Assembly (NCBI GenBank): GCA_946543465.1
Contig: CAMNLR010000002.1
Coordinates: 1 to 19,818 of the forward strand
Source of the DNA: CAG-791 sp002390025
GTDB taxonomy: Bacteria; Bacillota; Clostridia; Lachnospirales; Lachnospiraceae
Length of the DNA stretch: 19,818 nt
Direction of reading: 5' to 3'
Shown here piece by piece: positions 1 to 7,553 of the stretch. The translations under genes and the position numbers were made by a program. The notes below the pieces were generated by a model. It was not told the origin of the DNA. It saw only the letters and a list, made by a program, of their open reading frames with translations, and made no database searches. Numbering within the stretch: the first letter of the stretch is position 1; the number at the start of each line of letters is the position of its first letter.

Positions 1-433
1 CCCCGTCTTCTATGTGTTCGGGATTCTGGTAGAGGCCCGCCGCGGCCCCTGACCTGCCGTCATAGGATCCGATCGACCAGTAGGTCCTGACGGGGAAAGA
101 AGTCTCCTTGGTGTACTGAAAGCCTTTCCACTCATCATAGCGCTGACCGTCCGGGGGGAGGTCCGGTCCCTGGATCACAATGCCGGAGGCATCCTCTTCC
201 CCGCTTTCGGACAGATCGCTGCCGAAGAAAAGGCTTCCGTCCCTATTTTCTCTCCCTGAAGCCTGCCCGGAGCCATCTCCCCGGTCCCGGCTGCCGCCGT
301 CAGCATCCTCAGCGTTCTCGGTCCTCTCCGGGGGATCGAGGGGAGAACCGGAATGTCTGCACCCGGTCAGGAGGATGGCTGCCGACAGAAAGCCCAGCAG
401 GATCATTCTCATAGTTCTGTTTTTCTTTACCAT
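1..433 (-). CDS. Lipoprotein, N-terminal part (runs off left edge)
   Basis: About 144 codons of an incomplete gene that reads leftward out of the window. The start is the ATG at 433, which overlaps the stop of the TPR gene by 7 bases (ATGGTAA) and has a GGAG-type ribosome binding site about 9 bases upstream. Residues 1-25 form a lipoprotein signal peptide: a basic start (MVKKNR), a hydrophobic stretch, and a lipobox LLTGC with Cys25 as the likely lipidated residue. A low-complexity acidic/Gly/Ser linker follows, then a more ordered part with several Trp and Tyr (EWKGFQYTKE, RTYWSIGSYDG). I do not recognise the ordered domain. Its place at the end of a MoxR/VWA operon suggests a surface partner of the VWA protein (inference). 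The C-terminus is not visible. Confidence 0.8.
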   Translation of the reverse strand, partial: MVKKNRTMRMILLGFLSAAILLTGCRHSGSPLDPPERTENAEDADGGSRDRGDGSGQASGRENRDGSLFFGSDLSESGEEDASGIVIQGPDLPPDGQRYDEWKGFQYTKETSFPVRTYWSIGSYDGRSGAAAGLYQNPEHIEDG

Positions 434-1245
434 AGCGTACCGTCTCCATATCCGCTCGTGTTTCCGCCCTCGATGTAGCGGAAACCATTTCCCTCCGATG
501 AGCTGTTTCCGTTCTCCAGATCCTTTTTCTGCCGGCTGAGCTGGTCTTTGAGTTCATCCTGGCGCGCCTGCTCCTGCTGTTTCTGTTGGCTGGATCTGTG
601 ATCGTCCGACCTGTCGCTGTCCTGCTGCTGATCCTTGTCATCCTGCTCCTGCGGATCACTTTTCTTTTTCTGGTCTTCGCCAGACCCGGACTGGTCCTGA
701 AGCTTTTTCAGCATATCGTCGATATCATGTTTTAAGCGGTCGGCATCTGCAAAGTGGCCCTCATCGGTGTCTGCGGACTCGCTCGCACATTCGTGGACGG
801 TCAGGACCGATCTGGCATTTACCAGGGTATTGACCGCTTCCGAGACAGCATCCTGATCCGAGAGATTCATGTCTTCAAAATTGATGGTATGACACATGGT
901 CAGAGCCAGATTGACGCGGATCATGCACTCCTCGTCCCGGGCGGGCGGATTGGATCTGAGCGCCTGCTGATAATAAGTGATTGCCTTCTCATAATCCCCC
1001 AGCTGGTATTCGATATTTCCCATGTTATAGGGCACGACATAGTTCTGGCCCAGGCGGAGGGGCGAAAGAGCGCTCTCCGGCAGTCTGGAATAGCTTCCCT
1101 TCTCATAGTTTTTCAGAAAAGCAAAGTTGACGATATTTCTGGCCAGAAAGAGCAGGCCCAGGACTGCGATCAGGCAGCAGAGCAGATCCAGAAGGATATG
1201 CAGGAGCCGGAAGGCTCTGACATGATCGGGCATTTTGGAATCCAT
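427..1245 (-). CDS. BatC-like membrane protein with TPR repeat
   Basis: A 272-residue protein. A strong hydrophobic segment (about residues 12-36, LLHILLDLLCCLIAVLGLLF) anchors it in the membrane. A TPR-like helical pair follows around residues 70-105 (YNMGNIEYQLGDYEKAITYYQQAL), then further helices to about 150. From about residue 175 the chain is highly charged and Gln/Asp/Lys/Ser-rich, with no hydrophobic core. A TPR protein behind VWA genes matches BatC of the Bacteroides aerotolerance (Bat) loci, where TPR proteins are thought to act as scaffolds. Its start shares one base with the VWA gene's stop (TGATG), so the two are probably translationally coupled. The assignment rests on the TPR motif and gene order. 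No enzymatic function is visible. Confidence 0.85.
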   Translation of the reverse strand: MDSKMPDHVRAFRLLHILLDLLCCLIAVLGLLFLARNIVNFAFLKNYEKGSYSRLPESALSPLRLGQNYVVPYNMGNIEYQLGDYEKAITYYQQALRSNPPARDEECMIRVNLALTMCHTINFEDMNLSDQDAVSEAVNTLVNARSVLTVHECASESADTDEGHFADADRLKHDIDDMLKKLQDQSGSGEDQKKKSDPQEQDDKDQQQDSDRSDDHRSSQQKQQEQARQDELKDQLSRQKKDLENGNSSSEGNGFRYIEGGNTSGYGDGTLW

Positions 1246-3401
1246 CAGGCCACACCTCCTCTGTAGATCGTCAAATACAGCCAGATGAGAAGCAGTAGTT
1301 CAACGAATCCGGAAAAGTAAAAATACGTGTCTTCATAACCGTCCCGGTCGCCGTCTGAAAAGGCGACATTTTTGCTGAGCAGGCGGATGGAATACAGTCT
1401 CGTCCCCAGAGAGGATCCGTTGAGCCCCTTATGGGAGAAGTAATCATCGGTCGCGTCGATGTAGGTCAGATCCAGATCATCTGCCATCTTCTGCAGGGAC
1501 TCCGCATCCATACAGGACAGAGCATACTCTCCGGTGGAGTTGTTTTTGATAAAGCCCCTGCCGGGATACTCCATCCTGCCGCCGTCCTTTGTTCCGTAGC
1601 CGAGCACGGCACCCTCACTGATCATACTCTGCAGTTCATGAAAACTCCTGAGCTTTGATCCGTCGGTGGTCTCGCCGTCGCTGAATACAAATACGACGGT
1701 CCTGCGGTTTCCCGCCTTTCTGCCGGCAGACTGCAGGGTCGCGTCGAGTGCCTCAAAGGCAGTGTTGAGAGAGGACCCCCGCGCTGTCGAGTAAGCGGGC
1801 GGATCGAGTTCGTCGACCATGTCGCTGACGGCTTCGATGTCCTGGGTGAAGGGTGTCAGGATCTCCGCGCCGTTGTCGAAGCGGATCAGCGAGAAGCTGC
1901 TGCCGGGCAGAGCGTTCATGATGGCGTGGATATCCTTTTTTACCCCGTCCATGCGGGTCCCGGAGCCGTGGTCCTGTGCCCACATGCTGATCGTCGTATC
2001 GACGACAAGGGCCACGTCCAGGTTGCCGGTCATGATCTCCGCAGACGGGCTCAGATACATGGGGCGGATCCCGATCACCACCAGGGAGGCCGCCATGGCG
2101 GCCAGCAGGACTGCGGCTGTCAGCTTGCGCGGCAGCTGTCCCTTGCGGATGCCTCTGCGCAGGACAAAAAAGGCCGTGACTGCCAGAAGGATGACAAATC
2201 CTGCGATGAGGACACAGAACCAGAAAAAGGGCGTATCCCTGTCGATGGAGGCGGTCCGTGTTTTGGTGTTCTGTTTCTCCCTGGACGCGATCTGTTCCAG
2301 GATATCCTCAGCCGTGAGCGATGAGCCCGATTCATAGAAGCTTCCGCCGGTCAGCTCCACCGCGGCCTTCATCCGGGCCTTTTCATCTGCGGAACCGGCT
2401 CCTTCTGGATCGCCGGCGCCCTCTGTATTGCCGGAGGAGTCTTTTTTACCGGCGGAGTCCGTCTGGTCCTGACCGCCGGCAGCGTCCGCCTGAGAAACGG
2501 CTCCAGAACCGGCATTTGAACCGTCTTTTTCTCCCTGATCTCTCTGAGCGGTATTGCCGGAACCGGGATAGATTCCGAAGACAGTGACCTTGTCGGATTT
2601 GCACATCTGCGCGGCTTCTTCCAGTGTCGCGAGCGGCTCATCCAGAAGCTCTTCCTTATTGTCTGTGAGGAAGATAATGATCCTTGTCCTGTCTTCCTTT
2701 GTCAGTTCCGGGAAGCTGAAGAGACAGGAAGCCAGGCCTTCCCCGACGGCACTCGTGCCTTTTACTTCATAGCCTGCCGTGATTCCCTGGTCAAAGGAGG
2801 CCAGGATCCTGTTCAGTTCCTGGTAGCGGGCGCGCTCGGACTCGGGAATATCGTAGACCGAGTCGTATTTGTTGACATAGGAGACCGTAAATTCCTGTTC
2901 GGCCTCCAGATACTCTGCAAGCTCTTTGAGTCGTCCCTGCACGAAATCGTAGTCGTCCGTCACCGGAACGTAGCGCACGCTGGAGGTGTTGAAAACAGAG
3001 ATCCCGATCCGGTCTCCGTCGAGTCCCTCCACAGTCCTGCCGAATTCCTCCACCAGGTCCCTGACCCCCGCGTAGTTTGAGGACGACAGATCGATACAGA
3101 GAAAAATATCCCTGCGGCTGACCGTGTCCTTTCGCATTTCCTCTTTGTAGGGCCTGGCCGTCAGGAAGAGGGCGGCGATGAGAGAGAGGAGAATACCCGT
3201 CATGGTAAGGATCCTGAAAACCCTCGCCTCAAAGAGCTTTCTCTTATAGAGGGGATGCGCCTTCAGGCGGCCGGTATTTGCCGCCCTCAGACCCGCCTTT
3301 CTCCTGTGCCTTTTTTTCATCGTCCATGCGATGAGACAGACGAGAGCGATCAGGATTCCTCCGATCAGGAGCGTGCCGGGATAACGATAATTTACTCCCA
3401 T
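1245..3401 (-). CDS. Membrane protein with two von Willebrand factor A domains (BatA/BatB-like)
   Basis: A 718-residue protein. Two N-terminal membrane segments (about 9-27 and 63-82) precede the first VWA domain (about 98-280). That domain has the MIDAS motif DLSSS at 104-108, Thr216 (KGTSA) and Asp247 (FLTDN). A Gly/Ser/Asp-rich linker spans about 281-340. Two more membrane segments (about 392-415 and 427-446) precede the second VWA domain (about 461-650). The second MIDAS is DTTIS (468-472), with Thr in place of the first Ser, and Asp575 is in FSDGET. A final membrane segment lies at about 694-713. VWA domains with intact MIDAS bind a metal ion and mediate protein contacts. Bacteroides BatA and BatB are separate one-VWA proteins, so this reads as both in one chain (inference). 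It overlaps the upstream gene by 10 bases. Confidence 0.9.
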   Translation of the reverse strand: MGVNYRYPGTLLIGGILIALVCLIAWTMKKRHRRKAGLRAANTGRLKAHPLYKRKLFEARVFRILTMTGILLSLIAALFLTARPYKEEMRKDTVSRRDIFLCIDLSSSNYAGVRDLVEEFGRTVEGLDGDRIGISVFNTSSVRYVPVTDDYDFVQGRLKELAEYLEAEQEFTVSYVNKYDSVYDIPESERARYQELNRILASFDQGITAGYEVKGTSAVGEGLASCLFSFPELTKEDRTRIIIFLTDNKEELLDEPLATLEEAAQMCKSDKVTVFGIYPGSGNTAQRDQGEKDGSNAGSGAVSQADAAGGQDQTDSAGKKDSSGNTEGAGDPEGAGSADEKARMKAAVELTGGSFYESGSSLTAEDILEQIASREKQNTKTRTASIDRDTPFFWFCVLIAGFVILLAVTAFFVLRRGIRKGQLPRKLTAAVLLAAMAASLVVIGIRPMYLSPSAEIMTGNLDVALVVDTTISMWAQDHGSGTRMDGVKKDIHAIMNALPGSSFSLIRFDNGAEILTPFTQDIEAVSDMVDELDPPAYSTARGSSLNTAFEALDATLQSAGRKAGNRRTVVFVFSDGETTDGSKLRSFHELQSMISEGAVLGYGTKDGGRMEYPGRGFIKNNSTGEYALSCMDAESLQKMADDLDLTYIDATDDYFSHKGLNGSSLGTRLYSIRLLSKNVAFSDGDRDGYEDTYFYFSGFVELLLLIWLYLTIYRGGVA

Positions 3402-3856
3402 TTTATGATCAGCTCCTTGCCTTTTTCGATTGCGAGTTTTGCATCTGCTTCGGAGTAAAATGCAAACTCAGGTTCATAGTACTGTCTGACAAGTTCTGCC
3501 AGCTCAGGTCTGCCCAGCCTGGTCAGCTCCAGATAGACCATGGTATCTGTCCGCCATCCCGTCACTGCATGGACGAAAGAGCGCACTTCCCTGCTCATAC
3601 GCTGGCAGACCTCCCTCGTGTCGATCTGACCTTTTCCGAAGTCGGCTTCGACCTGGTCGATTCGCTGCAGGTATTTTTTGCGGTATCGGGAAATTGCTTT
3701 CCGTTTCCACAGGGCGGGATAGCTGCTGCCTGCTCTGTTCAGGATCCTGCCGGCCGCAAAACGGATCAGGACCGCGAGCAGGATGAGGCCTGCTCCGACC
3801 AGGTACCAGCGGCCGGAAAAGGCAAAAGGAGATTCCAGTCCGACTGAATATTTCAT
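3392..3856 (-). CDS. Small membrane protein of the MoxR/VWA operon (DUF4381-like by position)
   Basis: A 154-residue protein with one clear membrane segment at about residues 16-36 (GRWYLVGAGLILLAVLIRFAA). A basic, mostly helical cytoplasmic part follows (ALWKRKAISRYRKKYLQRI, then VRSFVHAVTGWRTDTM). Its start overlaps the stop of the DUF58 gene as ATGA, and its end overlaps the VWA gene start by 10 bases, so translation of all three is likely coupled. In related MoxR-DUF58-VWA operons this slot often holds a small membrane protein of the DUF4381 type. The size and topology fit, but I cannot confirm family membership from sequence alone. Its function is unknown; a scaffold or assembly role beside the VWA protein is inferred from position. 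Confidence 0.85.
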   Translation of the reverse strand: MKYSVGLESPFAFSGRWYLVGAGLILLAVLIRFAAGRILNRAGSSYPALWKRKAISRYRKKYLQRIDQVEADFGKGQIDTREVCQRMSREVRSFVHAVTGWRTDTMVYLELTRLGRPELAELVRQYYEPEFAFYSEADAKLAIEKGKELIIKWE

Positions 3857-4740
3857 AGGATAGTCCCCCTTCTTCTTCCGAAAAGCCAGATCAGTGCATC
3901 TATGATTTCCGACTCCCGCGATATTTTTTTGAAAAAAATACGGTTCGGCGTCAGAGCTCTCTCGGCAGACTGCTCCATCTGCTCCCGGATCTGCTGCTCC
4001 TGCCTGCGAAGGTCCTCGCAGATGGCCAGGAAGGGATCCGCGAAGGCGCCGGCCTCCAGGTCGTAGGCGTTTTCGTCTGTCAGACTTGCGTCCTCGATGC
4101 AGAAAATATAGACATCGTTGTAATAGATCAGCCTCCTGATCAGCCCCTCATCCAGCTGGGCCAGCCCTTCCGCGTCCGTAATGAGGATCATGACCATGTG
4201 GCGCACAAAGGAAGAGGCCGTTTTAAAGAGTGTTTCGCCGAAACTTTGGGACGGCTCGCCGTTCTCGATGGCATTTTTGTAACTGTAGAGCAGTTCCTCC
4301 AGATGCCCCGGACCCGACAGGAAAGGGGTGATCCTGTTTCCGTCCCGGTCACAGCAGGAGAGGGCATAGTTGACCCCCTGCTTGCCGAAAAGATAGGCCG
4401 CAATACCGAAGGCCATCAGGGCAATCTGCTCCTTGGATTCTCCCGCCGGCGTATCGCCTGTCATTTTGAGGCCGGTGTCGCCGACAAAGAGCACGTTGTG
4501 CCTGCGTTCGGCGAAATACCTGCGGATCAGGGTCTTGCCCGCCCTGGACGAAGACTTCCAGTCAATCATATTGACGTCGTCCCCGAACCGGTACTCCCGC
4601 AGGTCATCGAAATCCAGACTACGCCCGTGCTGCAGCGAATGAAAGTCTCCGTCCAGCAGATCGGAGGTCTTTCTCTTTGTATAGAGGGCGGCAATTTTCC
4701 GCACCCTGTCCAGATAGTCAAACTTTAAATCGATTTGCAT
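3853..4740 (-). CDS. DUF58 domain protein
   Basis: A 295-residue protein read from the ATG at 4740, which has GGAGCGGGAC just upstream and lies 37 bases after the MoxR stop. An in-frame start at 4917 would lie inside the MoxR gene and adds 59 residues unlike the family, so I rejected it. The DUF58 signature is at about residues 41-92: SLDFDDLREYRFGDDVNMID, then WKSSSRAGKTLIRRYFAERR, then the VWA-like strand VLFVGDTGLKM. DUF58 proteins are regularly encoded beside MoxR AAA+ ATPases and VWA proteins; their biochemical role is poorly known. No membrane segment is apparent here, although many DUF58 proteins have one. The gene overlaps the next one by 4 bases. Confidence 0.92.
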   Translation of the reverse strand: MQIDLKFDYLDRVRKIAALYTKRKTSDLLDGDFHSLQHGRSLDFDDLREYRFGDDVNMIDWKSSSRAGKTLIRRYFAERRHNVLFVGDTGLKMTGDTPAGESKEQIALMAFGIAAYLFGKQGVNYALSCCDRDGNRITPFLSGPGHLEELLYSYKNAIENGEPSQSFGETLFKTASSFVRHMVMILITDAEGLAQLDEGLIRRLIYYNDVYIFCIEDASLTDENAYDLEAGAFADPFLAICEDLRRQEQQIREQMEQSAERALTPNRIFFKKISRESEIIDALIWLFGRRRGTIL

Positions 4741-4777
4741 GTCCCGCTCCACTTGCCTGTGTCCGACTGCGCATCCA

Positions 4778-5776
4778 TCAGGGTGCCGGTACGGCATTGA
4801 CGATTCCGTCAATGATCTCTTCAACGGATACATTGTCCACGACTGCGGCGTAGTTGAGGCCGATTCTGTGCCGCAGCACCTGGTGGCGCAGCTGCTTGAC
4901 ATCATCCGGCGACACATAGGTCCGCCCGTGCATCAGAGCCGAGGCCTTTGCGATCCTGAGAAAGTTGATGGCTGCCCTGGGGCTGGCTCCGATCCGGATA
5001 TAGGCTGCCTTCTCTTTCGGAAGGTACTTCTCCGGGGTTCTCGTCGCGCTGACAATGTCCGCTATATACCTCTTGACAGCCTGGTCCACATAGACCTGCT
5101 CCGCAATGCTCTGCAGCCGGTCCACATCCCGGAGAGACAGAACCGCAGGCTCCTTTTTTTCAATGGCACCGCTTTCGATCCTGTTGAGGATCTCGATCTC
5201 CTCGTCCACGGTGGGGTAGGTGATCTTTTCCTTGATCATAAAACGGTCCGTCTGTGCCTCCGAGAGCGGATAAGTGCCCTCCTGCTCAATGGGGTTCTGC
5301 GTCGCGATCACGATGAAGACGTCCTGGGGCATGCGGTAGGTCGTACCGCCGATGGTGACCTGCCTCTCCTGCATGGCCTCCAGCATGGCACTCTGGGTCT
5401 TGGCGCTCGAGCGGTTTACCTCATCGAGAAGAACAAAATTCGCGAAGACCGGTCCGAACATGGTCTCGAATTTGCCCGTGTGCTGATGGTAGATCTGTGT
5501 GCCGATAATATCGCTGGGCAGAAGATCCGGCGTGCACTGAATACGCGAAAACCTTCCGTGCACCGCATCCGCGATCGCCTTGGCCGCTGTCGTCTTTGCC
5601 AGTCCCGGCACGGACTCAATGAGAACATGACCGTCGGCTATGACAGACGCCACAAGAGAAAATTTGAGCTTTTCCTGGCCGACGACCCTTCTGGAAAAAT
5701 AGCCGGCCAGCTTCTCGATTACTTCCTGTGAAAAGTTGAAATCATTTTCCGAAATGACACTGTGCTCATCCTTCAT
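4778..5776 (-). CDS. MoxR-family AAA+ ATPase
   Basis: A 332-residue protein of normal length for MoxR ATPases. The Walker A region is VPGLAKTTAAK (residues 56-66), in the MoxR form with GLAKT. Walker B is FVLLDEVNR (114-122). Sensor 1 is IATQNP (157-162), followed by the family stretch EQEGTYPLSEAQTDRFM. MoxR proteins act as ATP-driven chaperones that assemble or activate partner complexes, often VWA proteins, consistent with the genes behind it. The start at 5776 is preceded by AGGAGACGG, a good ribosome binding site. It is the first gene of the operon; a possible promoter lies at 5855-5883. No catalytic residue looks damaged. Confidence 0.95.
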   Translation of the reverse strand: MKDEHSVISENDFNFSQEVIEKLAGYFSRRVVGQEKLKFSLVASVIADGHVLIESVPGLAKTTAAKAIADAVHGRFSRIQCTPDLLPSDIIGTQIYHQHTGKFETMFGPVFANFVLLDEVNRSSAKTQSAMLEAMQERQVTIGGTTYRMPQDVFIVIATQNPIEQEGTYPLSEAQTDRFMIKEKITYPTVDEEIEILNRIESGAIEKKEPAVLSLRDVDRLQSIAEQVYVDQAVKRYIADIVSATRTPEKYLPKEKAAYIRIGASPRAAINFLRIAKASALMHGRTYVSPDDVKQLRHQVLRHRIGLNYAAVVDNVSVEEIIDGIVNAVPAP

Positions 5777-5854
5777 TTCCGTCTCCTATGCTTCCTTTTT
5801 TATGTCTCCCTCACTGCCGGGCAGGCCCCGGCCGGAAGGAGAGGAAAGTTTCAT

Positions 5855-5883
5855 CTCTTACAAGGCTATCACTAAATTGTGAA
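5855..5883 (-). promoter_or_regulatory. Possible promoter of the MoxR/VWA operon
   Basis: Read on the minus strand, TTCACA (5883-5878, one mismatch from TTGACA) is followed after exactly 17 bases by TAAGAG (5860-5855), a weak -10 match. It lies about 80 bases before the MoxR start. The spacing is ideal but the -10 is poor, so this is tentative. Confidence 0.3.
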
Positions 5884-6024
5884 CAACTTGTTTTATGCAT
5901 ATGATTTTTTATTTCACAATCATTTTTACCCTTCCTGCCATGCCGGAACACGTCAGTGCGCAGGTATGGTCACAGGGAACTTCGCGAGGACGATTTCCCA
6001 TTGTCATCACAGGATGTTTTGCCA

Positions 6025-6053
6025 TTGCCTGCGAAAACAGTTCATTTTATAAT
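6025..6053 (+). promoter_or_regulatory. Sigma-70-type promoter of the repeat membrane protein
   Basis: TTGCCT at 6025-6030, a 17-base spacer, and a perfect TATAAT at 6048-6053. Transcription would start near 6060, giving a leader of about 115 bases before the ATG at 6174. This supports the short gene model over the longer open frame. Confidence 0.7.
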
Positions 6054-6173
6054 GAAAAAGCCGGAGTGATCCGGCAATTGACAATCGAATTTTACCGCGA
6101 TGCCGGATCCGCAGGCAGGACTGATCATCTGTCAATGCCGTACCGGCAATATGCTGCAGTTAATGGAGGAAAG

Positions 6174-7394
6174 ATGGATTATCAGAAGGACACATCTCTA
6201 AATGATCAAACTCTCAGCGATCAGGCACAGGGAGCTTCCCCGGAGGGCATTTCGCATCCTGCCAGGCAGGGGTCACTTTCGGAGGAAAGCCCCTACAGGA
6301 CCGGTCAGGGATCATTGTCAAAGGAAAGCCCCTACAGGGCCGGCCAGGGATCATTATCAAAGGACAGCCCCTATGGATCCGGTCAGGGATCCCTTTCAGG
6401 GGACAGTCCCTATGGATCCGGCCAGGGATCGCTTTCAGGGGACAGTCCCTTTGGATCCGGCCGGGGATCGCTTTCAGGGGACATTCCCTCCGGGACCGGT
6501 CAGGGATCATTTTCGGAGGATATTCCCCGCGAACCGGCCGGGGATTCAATGACGGATGACTTTTCCCGAAGAGAGGATGGGAAGAAACAATCCGGCGGAA
6601 GGACACTGGCAGTCGCTGCACTTGCTGTACTTGTCGTCATTGCTCTTTTCCTGGTGGTTACGATCATAAGGCGTCCCTCTGTAAAGCACTATGATCAGAT
6701 TTCCCCCTCTTCATCCGCCCGGAAAGAGACAGCTTCCGAAAATACCAATGGCAATGAAACGGGAGAAGCAGAGGAAACCGGAGAAGCAGAGGAAAACGGG
6801 CAAGCAGAGGAAAACGGGCAGGAGACAGAGGAGGAAACAATAGCAGAGGAGGCTGAACCCGCAGAGGAAGAACTGTCGGATGAGGCAGTTCCTGCAGATG
6901 AGAATCCGGCAGTACAGGAACCGGACGAAGAACAGAAAGAACTGGAGAAACGTTTTGAGCGGGCTTCACAGCTTGGTCCTGAAGATGCATTGACCGCTGA
7001 TGATTATGTTTTTTATGGAGGGACAAGCGAACAATATTTTGACTATTCGGGAGGAATGGCAATTTCGTGTGAAGATCCGGAGGAAAAAGACGGTGGTGAA
7101 AACAGGACAGTCTCGGCGAGGGGGATTTCCCTTCAATCAACAAAGGAAGACGTTGAAAGGGCCTATGGTCCTCCCGCTGCATCCGGCCAGGTATCCGATC
7201 AATGCAAATTTTATTATATTATGCATGATTTTGAGGGAGAATATGACGAATCACTGAAGAAGACCGCTGACTGGCATCTGGGATTTGATTATTACGAATA
7301 CTATTATGAGAGCGGGTGTATATCCTTTGACTTTGATGAGAACGGAGGCGTCGCGGCGATCGCAGTTGACAATAACAGCAGAATGTTCTGGTGA
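6174..7394 (+). CDS. Single-pass membrane protein with 13-residue tandem repeats
   Basis: A 406-residue protein read from the ATG at 6174, which has GGAGGAAAG directly upstream and a TATAAT promoter about 120 bases back. Residues 32-122 are seven 13-residue repeats of the type QGSLSGDSPYGSG, rich in Ser, Gly, Pro and Tyr. A basic segment (RREDGKKQSGGR) precedes one membrane helix at about 144-166. By the positive-inside rule, the repeats should be cytoplasmic and the C-terminus outside. Residues about 185-265 are an acidic linker containing 6-residue repeats (ETGEAE/ENGQAE). The folded C-terminal part (about 274-406) includes GISLQSTKEDVERAYGPP, reminiscent of small extracellular domains with a 'threshold-then-DVxxAYG' helix, and Tyr-rich strands. 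I do not recognise a named family and assign no function. Confidence 0.85.
   Translation: MDYQKDTSLNDQTLSDQAQGASPEGISHPARQGSLSEESPYRTGQGSLSKESPYRAGQGSLSKDSPYGSGQGSLSGDSPYGSGQGSLSGDSPFGSGRGSLSGDIPSGTGQGSFSEDIPREPAGDSMTDDFSRREDGKKQSGGRTLAVAALAVLVVIALFLVVTIIRRPSVKHYDQISPSSSARKETASENTNGNETGEAEETGEAEENGQAEENGQETEEETIAEEAEPAEEELSDEAVPADENPAVQEPDEEQKELEKRFERASQLGPEDALTADDYVFYGGTSEQYFDYSGGMAISCEDPEEKDGGENRTVSARGISLQSTKEDVERAYGPPAASGQVSDQCKFYYIMHDFEGEYDESLKKTADWHLGFDYYEYYYESGCISFDFDENGGVAAIAVDNNSRMFW
6267..6539 (+). repeat. 39-bp minisatellite, seven copies, inside the gene
   Basis: Seven head-to-tail 39-bp units start at 6267, 6306, 6345, 6384, 6423, 6462 and 6501. Each encodes 13 residues, so copy-number changes keep the frame. 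The middle units (6345-6500) are most alike, and the outer ones have drifted. This is typical of repeats that expand and contract by slippage or recombination. Confidence 0.95.
6756..6827 (+). repeat. 18-bp tandem repeat in the acidic linker
   Basis: Four 18-bp units (6756, 6774, 6792, 6810) encode ETGEAE, ETGEAE, ENGQAE and ENGQET. The unit is a multiple of three, so the frame is kept. The fourth copy is divergent. Confidence 0.8.
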
Positions 7395-7476
7395 ACAGGA
7401 AGCCGCGGTTGTGCTGCCGGAGCGGCGCGGATTGCATGATGCTTTACCGTTTTCGCACTCGCGTAAACACTTCATA

Positions 7477-7493
7477 CACTTACGCAGTAAGTG
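7477..7493. promoter_or_regulatory. Short perfect palindrome before the YczE-like gene
   Basis: CACTTAC-GCA-GTAAGTG, a perfect 7-bp inverted repeat with a 3-base centre. It overlaps a second possible stem, GCGTAA (7461-7466) with TTACGC (7480-7485), so two exclusive hairpins could form. Just downstream, a 14-bp near-direct repeat (GGGCGCTCCGACAT at 7508, GGGCGCCCCGACAT at 7529) lies before the ribosome binding site. Any regulatory role is a guess. Confidence 0.35.
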
Positions 7494-7553
7494 ATGCCGC
7501 CGCGGATGGGCGCTCCGACATCGCGAACGGGCGCCCCGACATGAAAGGTAAAT

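Larger units (their letters stand above)
5777..6173. other. Divergent intergenic region between MoxR operon and repeat protein gene
   Basis: About 400 bases with no convincing gene. The frame of the downstream gene stays open back to 5895, but the peptide there has no ribosome binding site and sits upstream of a strong promoter, so I read it as non-coding. The region holds the tentative minus-strand promoter at 5855-5883 and the clear plus-strand promoter at 6025-6053. The 120-base leader between the latter and the start codon shows no obvious riboswitch or terminator. Confidence 0.6.

Noticed and set aside
180..539. Plus-strand open frame opposite the lipoprotein and TPR genes
   Set aside because: Ser/Pro/Arg-rich composition typical of a shadow frame, no ribosome binding site, and it crosses two coupled genes.
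4741..4917. A longer start for the DUF58 protein
   Set aside because: The extra residues lie entirely in the MoxR gene's end and the gap, and read as low-quality shadow sequence. The ATG at 4740 has a good ribosome binding site.
5895..6173. A 93-codon upstream extension of the repeat membrane protein
   Set aside because: There is no ribosome binding site at 5895, and a TATAAT promoter lies inside it at 6048, while GGAGG precedes the ATG at 6174.
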